A stretch of 64,000 bases of DNA from assembly GCA_023014365.1 (NCBI GenBank), contig JAEBUN010000022.1:310001-374000 (forward strand), read 5' to 3'. How positions within the stretch are numbered: position 1 is the stretch's first letter; each line of letters opens with the position of its first letter. Made by a program: the position numbers and the translations under genes. Source of the stretch: Lepiota brunneoincarnata (lineage: Eukaryota; Basidiomycota; Agaricomycetes; Agaricales; Agaricaceae). The notes under the pieces are model-generated. The model did not search any database, was not told where the DNA came from, and worked only from the letters and a program-made list of their open reading frames with translations. Positions 11,489 to 20,600 of the stretch are shown piece after piece.

Positions 11489-12016
11489 ATGATGTAGGGC
11501 CATTTTTCCTCCTGACCACCTTTGGCAATAACATAGTTTCCAGTATATACATGTCAAAGGGTATAATTGCTACATACTGTTCTGTATGTTATCCTATGTT
11601 TTTTTGGGTGGCTGTTTGCTGATCTCAGGTTCAATGCCACTAGGGTTTCTCTTCCTTGTCTAACCAATCTCCTGTACCTCACCATCTTGCTTCATCCATT
11701 CTGCCTCTTCTATCTGTGTAAGTTTTTCTCAGAGTTGTTTCATGGTTTTCTGGTTGGAGGCATTTGCAGCCTTTGTTTCTTTGGGTGTAGACATGATGTG
11801 TGGGAGAGAGGCATGATTGTGAGTTGGCAGTGGTATTTGAATATAGATAGGTGGAGGACAATGCTAGTCATAAGCTTTTTTGATGCTTGAAAAGATGTGA
11901 AAGTTTTAAAAATGTCTTAGCTATGAGTTCTATTCTGATTTGTGATTCTACATCTCACTATATTTTATTTTATCTAGGTTCCCTATCAGGTCCAATCATC
12001 ATTCTCATCTGATATA
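11489..12016. other. no gene seen
   Basis: CpG-poor sequence between the solo LTR and the Tc1-type end fragment. A 107-codon plus-strand open frame (11567-11890) has no recognisable feature apart from general hydrophobicity and is not called a gene. Confidence 0.45.
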
Positions 12017-12250
12017 CAGTGACCCACAAAACTGTTCCAATGTTTTGTACTTTTGACTTAAAGTAGTAATAGCTCAATGAATAAAATGGATAAATTTGTG
12101 AATATATTTATGAACACAGCCAAATATGTCATATCTGACTCTGCAAAGTTGCGTTATGTAATACTTCCAAACAAGGCAATTATGAATTTTGTAAGCATTT
12201 GAAGTCATTGGAACAGTTTTGTCAATGGTAATTTTTGATACTAATCCAAG
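12017..12250. mobile_element. orphan Tc1/mariner end fragment
   Basis: After a TA at 12015-12016 the sequence CAGTGACCCACAAAACTGTT... begins like a Tc1/mariner end. The motif ACAAAACTGTTCCAATG at about 12028 recurs inverted at 12206-12222 as CATTGGAACAGTTTTGT. This is the same outer/inner inverted design as in the 12323-13921 element, but with a variant motif (CTGTTCC in place of CCCTTCC). No opposite end or transposase belongs to it. Confidence 0.6.
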
Positions 12251-12322
12251 CAATCACATGACTCTGTTGATTGTGAATCAACAAGATCATGTGGCCACAT
12301 GTCTTTGACATATAAATAGATA

Positions 12323-12529
12323 CAGTAAGGGACAAAACCCTTCCAATGATTTTTATACTTCAACAAATATATTAATAACTGCCCACCTACTAAGGATGAA
12401 ACCTTCATATTTTAATTGGGAATACCTATATAACTCATATATCATCCTGCCAAATATCATTATGTCATATGCCATTTTTGGAAGTCAGTGAATTAAACAA
12501 TCATTTAAGGTCATTGGAAGGGTTTTGTC
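12323..12529. repeat. left terminal inverted repeat of the 1.6-kb Tc1/mariner element
   Basis: It is the inverted partner of 13716-13921. The outer copy of the binding-site-like motif is at 12331-12349 and the inner, inverted copy at 12511-12529. The last codons of the transposase (to the stop at 12485) lie inside this repeat. Confidence 0.85.
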
Positions 12530-13562
12530 TATCTCTAAGAAATTACCAATAATTACACTTTTAGTCTTTGTATACCCTCCCCTGGCATCCAAGACAGCCT
12601 GAACCCTATCAGGCATACTCTCTATCATATTCTGACACACTTCTGCTGGAATCTGATCCCATTCCTTTTGTGTCCTATCCCATAATTCTTCCATCCCCTG
12701 AGGTGGAGTGTCATACTCCCCTAACTTGATTTTAAGGTGAGTCCACAAATGTTCAATTGGATTAAGGTCTGGAGATTGTGGGGGCCACACCATAACCTCT
12801 ATTTCAGCTGCTTTGAACCATTTTTGAGCCTTGATGCACCTATGTTTGGGATCATTATCTTGTTGAAAGACAATATCCTCCACCTTTTTGTCATACCACT
12901 CCAGGCTCCCCTTGAGTTCATCCTCCAAAATGGTGACAAATAAATCACCATCCATCTTACCATTAATCTTGGCTGCCAACCCTGGACCCTCCCACAGCAT
13001 ACAGCCCCATACCATGATAGAACCTCCTCCAAACTTTGTGGTTCCCTGCACCAGCCTATCACTAGTCTCTCCCCTGCTCTTTTCCAGACCCAAACCCTGC
13101 CATCTGACCCTAAGCAATTGATTTTGGTCTCATATGACCAAACCACCCTCTTCCAGTCTTCCAGGGTCCAGTCTGCATGTACCTCTGCCCACTTCAATCT
13201 TTTCCTCTTATGTATAACAGAGAGTTTAGGCCTTTTCTGCTTGACTACAGTCTTCATTTCAGCTTTTTTGAGTGCTTTGCAAACTGTTTTGGAGGATAGA
13301 GGTTGGTCAATGGCAGTACAAAGGGTTCTGGTGATTTGGGAGGCATTTTCAGCCTTGTGGGATGTGATAAGATGAGTGGCACATATTTGATATTACCAAC
13401 AGAAAGCTTGGTTGGGCAGCCACCAAGTGATTTTGAACGTGTTGAACAATGTTTGGAGTGAAGACAAGATATAGTGCTGAGGCCAAGACCATTGGTAAAA
13501 GCAATATGGGCAGCAGAGTGGCCTTTATCCAAAAGGGAAAGAATATGGTTGTGTTGAGTCAT
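12485..13562 (-). pseudogene. Tc1/mariner DD34E transposase, frameshifted
   Basis: Three minus-strand frames join in order. 13562-13254 is the helix-turn-helix DNA-binding part. 13257 to about 13080 gives DWTLEDWKRVVWSYETKIN and VWVWKRAGER. 13117-12485 gives FGGGSIMVWGC, VFQQDNDPKHR and SPDLNPIEHLWTHLK. The second Asp (QQD) and the Glu (NPIE) are separated by 34 residues, as in Tc1. The first catalytic position, normally SDE, reads SYE, so the catalytic Asp is lost. Two frameshifts (near 13255 and 13080) also break it. The family assignment is secure; this copy is inactive. Confidence 0.85.
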
Positions 13563-13715
13563 AGAGAGAGATCACATATTAGCAAAATGAGGTTGGGGTG
13601 GTGTGAGCTAGGGGAGTGAGCAGCTATATTTATTATTTATTCCAACCAGTCACATGACATTTATTTGCACTTATTTAGCTGTAATAAACAAAATCATGTG
13701 ATTAGAGGAGAGATG

Positions 13716-13921
13716 GACAAAACCCTTCCAATAACTTAAATGATTATTTAATTCACCGACTTCCCAAAATGGCATATGACATAATGATGTTTGGCAGGAT
13801 GATACATGAGCCATATAGGTATTCCCAATTAAAATATGGGGGTTTCACCTTTAGTGGGTGGGCAGTTATTAACATATTTGTTGAAGTATAAAAATCATTG
13901 GAAGGGTTTTGTCCCTTACTG
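13716..13921. repeat. right terminal inverted repeat of the 1.6-kb Tc1/mariner element
   Basis: It is the inverted partner of 12323-12529. The inner motif GACAAAACCCTTCCAAT is at 13716 and the outer inverted copy TCATTGGAAGGGTTTTGTC at 13895-13913, followed by the CCCTTACTG end and TA. Confidence 0.85.
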
Positions 13922-13929
13922 TAATTATA

Positions 13930-14640
13930 ACCTTCAAGGCCTGGGAGGACCTGGCTTTGATAAAGACCAAAAACAACTGTTCAACTTAGTTCCCCATGTG
14001 AAATGAGAAGCCCAAAACCTCATAATGCACCATGTTACTGGATCCATGAGCATGAAATAGGTATGGTCCTTCAATGAGGCCATCCATGCATTGTATGATC
14101 ACTTTGTACAACCTACTGCAACTTTTGAAGCACATGAAAAGTTGTGCTGTACTAAGTACAACTCAAAACATGGAGGACAAGCCTTCTATGATGAACTAAT
14201 AGACCATTCTAACAGCATGACCACACCCTTAGATGGACTATCCCTTCTAAAGCACTTTCTCTCAGGTATACCAAATGAGATGCGCCATGAATTGCTAGTA
14301 AATGTGGGACTACAACTGGAATTACACTCATTGGAGGAGTTCTGAGACTATGCAACAGCATATGAATCAAAGATTGAACTACATACCTCATACAAACACT
14401 GATGGTCCTCACAACATCAGAACAAAGCTCAATGGCACCTAACCACAACCAATAATTGGCCTTAGGACAGCCTTTCACCTAGGAGGCCACCCACCTCATG
14501 ATGAAAACCTATCCCTCAGGAGACACCCCAAAACTCTGACAGTTGTCACAATAACAAGTGAGCTGGTCCAATACAACAACAAAATAACAACCCCTACAAT
14601 AAATTAAGTCCAACCAACTCCAAGAATCATCCAAACAAAG
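13930..14640 (+). pseudogene. gypsy-type gag fragment
   Basis: The frame around 14060-14345 reads like the retrotransposon gag capsid domain common in agaricomycete gypsy elements: ALYDHFVQPTATFEAHEK, then FYDELIDHSNSM, then LLKHFLSGIPNEMRHELLV, with a TGA at 14343-14345, after which the frame continues (DYATAYESKIEL). Further stops follow towards 14640. It is not continuous with E3, whose 5' LTR starts at 14651. It is a scrap of another, older element. Confidence 0.6.
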
Positions 14641-14650
14641 ACATCTGACC

Positions 14651-15003
14651 TGTTACCATTTTCCTATTTGCGTGTCTGCCCACCCTATTTTTACTTATCA
14701 CATGTCACTGCCCATTGTCAATGCCCATCTATATTTAATTATCACATGCCACCGCTCGTCTATAGTTAGTCTCCCTCTGGCTTGTGATTCTTACCCGTTC
14801 ACATGTGTTTCTTTCCTTTATCACATGCCAGCCGTCTCAGTAGTATATATAGACTTAGGTATTACTTGTAATCCCTAGCTTTGTCTTATTATACACCGTA
14901 TTTGTTCCTGCTCTTTGGCATTGCCTTAGACTTGCTCGCACTACTCAACAGTTAACTTGTCATTAATCACATTGAGCCTTGCAGACACCTAACCAGCATA
15001 ACA
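14651..15003 (+). repeat. E3 5' LTR
   Basis: The ends are TGTTACC and CATAACA, giving the TGTTA...TAACA termini shared with E1 and E2. A TATA box (TATATATA) is at 14844-14851. From 14876 the sequence TAGCTTTGTCTT is exactly complementary to the bases just downstream of the LTR (15005-15016). No second copy was found near 42600, so the LTR assignment rests on ends, TATA placement and the primer match. Confidence 0.75.
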
Positions 15004-15004
15004 A

Positions 15005-15016
15005 AAGACAAAGCTA
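15005..15016 (+). other. E3 self-primer binding site
   Basis: AAGACAAAGCTA lies one base after the 5' LTR and is the exact 12-base reverse complement of LTR positions 14876-14887, which lie 32 bases after the TATA box, where the transcript is expected to start. This is the arrangement known from Tf1 of fission yeast, where the 5' end of the mRNA folds back and primes reverse transcription in place of a tRNA. Confidence 0.75.
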
Positions 15017-15136
15017 CTCATTGCCTCTCTTCTCTCTTCTCATCCTCTTTGGTTTGCACAGTACTGTTAACTGTGAGTTCTAGACAGAACCATAATCTGT
15101 TGAGGATCATTGCTTGTCTATTCAAGCATCTGACAT

Positions 15137-15554
15137 TGTTACCCGGGTTAGGGGTTTGCTCTTGAGTAGCACGGGGTTCGACACAGGATGTCTATACAGA
15201 CTTGGTCCTGTCCTACTGAGTGTGACTTAGAGATGACGGAGCACTATAGTCCAGCCGGTTTAAGGGCAAAGAGGTATAGGAGGCAAGAACTGTATAACAC
15301 TAAGATAGGGATACAAGGGTATGGTACAGTATCCTTATATACTACTATGAGTGGCTGTGGTCCTACTATATATATCTGGACTCAGGTAAGTGAGTCATAT
15401 CCTTATCTATCTAAGTATAGGTTGTTCTGATGGTACTTCTGATGGTTTCAGGATGACAGGTCTTCTATCTATTTATATACTTTGGGTGCTTCTGATAAGA
15501 GTTCCTTCCGGTGAGGCTTCTGATAAGGGGGTTTTAAGGGGACTTCTGACAACA
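15137..15554 (-). mobile_element. solo LTR related to E2, inserted in the E3 leader
   Basis: It reads as the reverse complement of an E2-type LTR, from TGTTACCCGGGTTAGG at 15137 to CTTCTGACAACA at 15554 (418 bp). It is flanked by the 5-bp duplication GACAT (15132-15136 and 15555-15559). Its sense strand also carries TATCTTAGTGTT shortly after TATATAAGG, the same self-primer sequence as E2. It is longer than the 385-bp E2 LTR, with extra CTTCTGATA-type repeats near 15425-15530. Confidence 0.85.
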
Positions 15555-15682
15555 GACATGGTCTTCACCCTGAAGAACTCCAGCTGTTGTTCTTCTGAAC
15601 CTTCACACCCCAGCATCTCTATAGGTTCTCGGATTCCTCGTTCATCTTGTCAAATGTCTTAGCGGATCTTAAATTCTCTTTG

Positions 15683-16380
15683 TGTTATGATCCGTGCTCC
15701 TTCTGTATCCGAGGATAACTGGAGACGGCCTTCAATCACTCTACAAGGTGTCCGAGACGGTTGGCCTTATAGAGCTTAGTGGATCGCACTCAATGAGATA
15801 ACGAGGGAAGACGCCAAGTTAAGGCAGAGAGGTAAACGACCGCTGTTAACAAGATTAAAGCTTGAGGCTTTAATCTCTACTTGTACAGGCCTTATATACC
15901 TATGAGATGCTATATACTCGTTATAGGTTACTTGGCTGTTCTACTGGTCGTGCGCAGTCCTGACCATGATGCACATCCTGGGTGATGGCATCCTAGCGTT
16001 ATTTATATTACAATGAGTCAGTACTCTCGCTACTGCTGTGCGATGTTCCATCGCTTTCCTCTGACTCATAATCTCCTTCTCCCGATTGTATCTCCATGGA
16101 GTCTTCTCCATTCTCGCTCTCCATTCTCTCGGTGCTTCCATCCGTATCGGAGGTTGGATCGGTTGATCCATGGTTATCTTCCTCGTCCTCGGGGTATTCC
16201 AATATATCCTCCAAGGTTATCTCCATTCCTGCTTCTCTCGCCAGGTCCTGCATGGCGGTGTAGTATTCCCCTTCCTCGTCTTCGTATTCTTGTGCCCGTA
16301 GTTGATCTGTAGTCTCCTGTACCCATCTTGTAAAGTCGAACAGTAATTCTTGTTCCTCCCGGTCTGGACTGTTCATAACA
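15683..16380 (-). repeat. E1 3' LTR
   Basis: It is the same 698-bp sequence as the 5' LTR, with no difference noticed. Its U3 (16380 down to 16008) carries the end of an open reading frame that stops upstream of the TATA box (forward CCTTATATA near 15890), so the reading frame and promoter do not overlap. Confidence 0.93.
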
Positions 16381-16900
16381 TTATCCCCTTCGTAAGGTCT
16401 GATGTCCTCATCAGACATATCCTCAGTATAGTCCGACAGGCTCTCCTGTAATGTTTGATTCGGCGATGGGGTCCCAGTCGAAGTATGGGTCGGGTTCTGG
16501 GGAGTCGCTTCGGTAGCTTGGTGGTCTGGGGATGGCGGGTCTTGGGTGAGGTCGATGACGATGGGTTCTCTGGAGTGAATGGTGGCGGGTGTGCCGAAGG
16601 ATCGATTCAGGAAGTCGGTGGCTTCCACTAGCAGATGTGGTGGTGGCGTTGGTGGTCGGAATGACGACGGGGGCATTTTGAATTCGGGTGCAGAGGGGTC
16701 TGGCTGAAGCGGGGCGCTGGTCGGTGCTTGCAACAATGTGTCGAATATTGTTGTTTGCGGTTTCGCGTGTGAGGGATCGAGCTCTGCTTGGTATTCCTCG
16801 TGGGCGGCGATACAGGCCAGGTACCATACTTGCGGGTTGATGCTGGTAAGGGTTTCTCTCGCAGTGCTTCTCGTAATGGCCTGGGGCAATCTTTCAACAA
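16008..16900 (-). CDS. E1 second post-pol frame, running into the 3' LTR
   Basis: A single open frame of 523 codons runs from 17579 to 16008, in the +1 frame relative to ORF3. Its first part looks like a chance shadow of ORF3; from about 16900 onward it looks like coding. It contains PIVIDLTQDPPSPD near 16560, which has the form of a SUMO-interaction motif (hydrophobic-x-hydrophobic-D-L-T plus acidic residues). It then passes the purine tract (YEGDN) and enters the LTR at 16380, ending in 124 acidic, Ser/Glu-rich residues (MNSPDREEQELLFDFTRW...). The LTR part is conserved in the old solo LTR at 10498-11483. Whether it is a separate protein or the true C-terminus of ORF3 reached by a frame change is not settled. 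Confidence 0.5.
16381..16392 (-). other. E1 polypurine tract
   Basis: Read in sense, CGAAGGGGATAA lies directly before the 3' LTR (TGTTATGAACAG). It is the expected site for plus-strand priming. It also codes YEGDN in the frame that continues into the LTR. Confidence 0.7.
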
Positions 16901-17637
16901 TATCGACATTGGTAGCGCGGGCATCCTGCTTTGATATGGCCGAATCGACGGCAGCAATTGCAGTGAGTTCGGGTGGTGGATAAGTGAGTGGTGGTAGTCC
17001 CGACGGGGGCGTCATTAGAAGCAGATATAGCTTGTACAACACTTGATGGTTGGTTACTTGTATCCACCATGGGAGGGTTGGAAGGTTGGGTGGTGGTCCC
17101 GATAGGTAGGATAGGGCGGTCCTGACTTCCGCTTCCATTGCTCGGGCTTGGGATCGGACTCTCGAACGGGAATTCAGTGAGAGCGGTTGATAACATGGCA
17201 GAAATGGTATTGCGGTCCTGTTCCTCTGTTGCGCTAGAAAGAATAGTGGCGCATAGTTCTTCGAATTCTGTTGCTCGGTCGTGGACGAGGCGCTTGTGAT
17301 ACAGAAGAGCAGTAAATGTCTTCCAGCAGGTGTCGACCAGGGGTACCATCGCTGGACTGCGTTTAAGACGGGTTCCGGTAATATGAAAGGGAACTTCGTG
17401 TAAAAGGATGGATCGTATCTCGGGTTGGTTGGAGGGAAGGAAGGTATGCCGGATGATATAAGGACTGTTGGTCCTGTCTGGTTGGTCGTCAGTGGTATCG
17501 GTGGCAGGGTTAGGTTGGCTATTTCCTTCGACGCGGTTCGCCAGGGATATGATTCTTTCCCGGATGAGAAGGCGTCCATCGTTGTCTGGCTCTGGGAGGT
17601 CTGGAGTGGTTGCTCGAGTGTTGGGTGGTTGGGTCAT
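16423..17637 (-). CDS. E1 ORF3: post-pol protein with tandem CCHC knuckles, one in-frame TGA
   Basis: ATG at 17637 overlaps the end of pol by 119 bases, in the +1 frame. The frame holds 403 sense codons if one TGA (16894-16896) is bridged. An N-terminal helical region (CWKTFTALLYHKRL...EELCATILSSATEEQD), a Ser/Pro-rich linker, then CNCCRRFGHIKAGC (C-X2-C-X3-GH-X4-C) and CRYC_KIAPGHYEKHC, where the TGA sits at the first spacer residue of the second knuckle; E2 has Lys there (CLGCKQYAPGHYSYDC). The end, IAESNITGEPVGLY, is close to E2's MAESNITGEPCSSF. Similar layouts in E2 and E3 show this is a real gene of the family. Nucleic-acid binding is likely from the knuckles; the role is unknown. The position is where env or accessory genes sit in other LTR elements. 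Confidence 0.8.
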
Positions 17638-20600
17638 TGGTGGGGTTGTCTAGTTTGTGGGCCCTTTTATATTCTTCAATGACTTCCTTGGCGTTCTCCA
17701 GGTTTGCTTCTGGCTCCCAGGAATCCTCGGTGGGAAGGTATCCTTTCCATCTGACTAGGAATTGATACTTGTTCCGGAATTTTCTGTGGCGCAGTATTGA
17801 CTCGACCTCGTATTCTTCTTCTCCATTTACAAGGTCGGGTGGTGGGGCTGTGTTGTATTCCCCATGCGTGTCGTTCTCTTCTGCAGGCATTAGGAGGCTC
17901 GCATGAAACTTGTTGTGGATCTTCCATTTGATGGGTAATTTTAGTTCGTAGGTAACGGGTCCGAGTTTTCTTGTTATGGTGAAGGGACCTTCTCGGCGTT
18001 GGGCCAGTTTCTTTGAGGCGTACTGAATTGGGAGGTTGCGGTTGTCGAGCCAAACCTTCTGTCCAACTTTTAGATTGATATCTGGTCGGTTATATCTTGC
18101 AGCCATTTTTAGTCTGGCTTGTTCATGCGCAGCTTGGGCTTCTTGGCGTATCTTGGCGAGGTATTTAAACTTCTCTCCTATTGCTGGAATGTTCGTTGGC
18201 TCCTCGGAGGTCGGAAATCCTTTGGGGCTTGATCCATAGAGGAGTTCAAATGGGGTATGTTGGTGTTCAGCGTGTGTTTTCGAGTTGTGGACATATTCCA
18301 GGAGTGGGAGTGCCTTTACCCATTTGTTCGGGTTCGATGAGCAATAGATGCCAAGGTAGAGTTCTATTTCTTGATTGAATCGCTCTGTTTGTCCGTCTGT
18401 CTGGGGGTGGTAGGCGGTAGAGAGTGCTTGTTCGATTCCGAGTTGTTTGTGGAATTCTTTCATGGATTTGGCAGCGAATCTGGGGTCGCGATCACTGAGA
18501 ACTTTCTCGGGAAGGCCAAATCTAGAGAATAGCCGTTTGATAAGAATTTCGGCGATCTTGTCCGCGTTGGCGGTTTTCGCAGTAGGTTCTAGAATTATCC
18601 CCTTCGTAAGCTGGTCGACCACGACCAGTATAGAATCATGGGGTCCGTCCGGGGGTAGGTCTGTGATAAGATCCATCGAGATGTTCGAGAATGGACGGGT
18701 AGAACGGGGTCCAGGGATAGGTTGAAGCGGTGGTTTTAGGGGGTGGCGATTGATCTTGTATTGTTGGCAAGCACCACATCCTTTGACGTAGTTTTTGACA
18801 AATGATCGCATCCCGGGCCAGTAGGCGTATTCCTGGAGTTTTCTAGTTGTTTCTGCGATTCCAGGGTGTCCTGCGGTAGGTGAGTCATGTACTCTTTGCA
18901 GTAAGCGGCGTCTGAGGTGTAAATCTTGTGGTATAAATAGTTTTCCTTGAACGCGTGGGTGTCCTGAGTCATCTTCTTGGGCGATGTCGGTCTGTTTCTT
19001 TTTCTTCCACAGCTCTTTTATTTCCTTTTTAGTGTTTTCGTCGATAATATGGATATGTTGTGGCTGTTCTGGGGTGAAGAATTTGTCAGGGAGTGCAACG
19101 ACCTGTTTGTTGTCTCTTGTCTTGGGTTCATGATCGGGTCGTCTGGAAAGGGCATCTGCTGGTCCGTTTTTCTTTCCAGGGATATGTCGGATTTCGATGT
19201 CAAATCGTTGCATGTAGGCAATCCATCGGGCTTGTCTTCTGCTGAGGTCTTCAGGTTTTCTCCAGCGGCGAAGGTTATCGTGATCTGACCATACGATGGT
19301 CTTGTGTGATGATCCTTCTATGTGATGGCGCCATTCTTTGAGTGCTCGGATAATGGCGAAGAGTTCCTGTTCGGAGCAATGATAGTTGCGTTCGGCTGGT
19401 GAGAATCCTTTTGAGAAGTATGCGACTGGGTGTTTGACTCCATTGTTGTCGCGTTGAAGTAGGACTGCTCCTGATGCAAATAGTGATGCGTCGCATTCGA
19501 TTTCGAAGGGTTTGTCTCGGTCGGGGACCATTAATACCGGTTCGCTTTGGAATTTTCTCTTGAGAGTATCGAAGGCGTTCTGGCATTCTTCTGTCCATTC
19601 GAATTTCTTGGTTTTGGACATTAGGGCATTGAGAGGTTTTGCCCATGTGGCGTATTGGTGTATGAATTTTCGGTAGAAGTTGCAAAATCCTATAAATTTT
19701 CGTACGTCGCGCGGGGTAGTTGGTGTTGGCCATTCAGCGATGCCTTTGAGCTTTGCTGGGTCCATCGAAACTGAGTCGGGAGTGATAATAACTCCTAGAT
19801 ATTCGAGTCGTTGTCGTTCGAATTCGCATTTCTCGGTTTTGAGGTATAGATCGTTGTCCTTGAGTATCTTGAGTACTTCTCTTGTGAGGCGTCGAAGTTC
19901 TTGTTTTGTTTTTGCGTGAATGAGGATGTCGTCCATGTAAACGATTACTCCTCCATTGTCGATGAGTTTTCGGAATAACGAGTCCATCATGGTTTGGAAT
20001 GTTGCTGGGGAGTTACACATTCCAAAGAACATAACTGTGGGTTCGAATAATCCTCGGGGTGTCCTGAAGGCTCCTTTCCATTCATCTCCTTTGCGTATGC
20101 GGATGTTGTTGTATCCTGCTCGTACGTCGAGTTTGGTAAAGTATCTTGATCCTCGGAGTTTGTCGAGAATATGAGAGATGAGGGGGAGGTTGTATGCATT
20201 TTTGACGGTATGCTCGTTGAGGTACCTGTAGTCTTGACAGGGGCGTAGTTTTCCATCTTTCTTTCCTACAAAGAAGAAAGGTGATGCCATTGGTGATTCG
20301 GATGGTCGAATGTATCCCTTTTGAAGGTTTTCTTCTAGGAACGTGTCGAGTTCCTTTTCTTCATTGAGGGAGAGTCGGTAGGACTTCATGGCAATTGGTT
20401 TGAATGATTCCTTGAGTTCAATTTTGTGATCCCATGGTCGTTGTGGGGGGAATCGTTCGGCTTGTTTCTTGCTAAATACTGGGAGGTATTCGTGGAATTC
20501 CGTGGGTACGACTTTTCTTGGGTCGTCGTTTTTCTTTTCTCCGTGTTGTACGGCGAGGAATTGTGATGCAGAGGCTTTGAAGTTGATTTCTTCGAAGCTT

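Larger units (their letters stand above)
12323..13921 (-). mobile_element. Tc1/mariner transposon with ~205-bp terminal repeats, 1599 bp
   Basis: The element is flanked by TA (12321-12322 and 13922-13923) and begins and ends with CAGTAAGGGACAAAACCCTT and its complement. The inverted repeats are long: 12323-12529 pairs with 13716-13921 with modest divergence. Each repeat contains the motif GACAAAACCCTTCCAAT twice in opposite orientation (12331 and 12513; 13716 and 13897), so each end is itself a palindrome-like unit. One transposase gene lies on the minus strand, with frame breaks. Confidence 0.9.

Noticed and set aside
16013..16312. Plus-strand 99-codon open frame, repeated at 23559-23858
   Set aside because: It is the antisense shadow of the acidic LTR-encoded frame. 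It is identical in both places only because the LTRs are identical.
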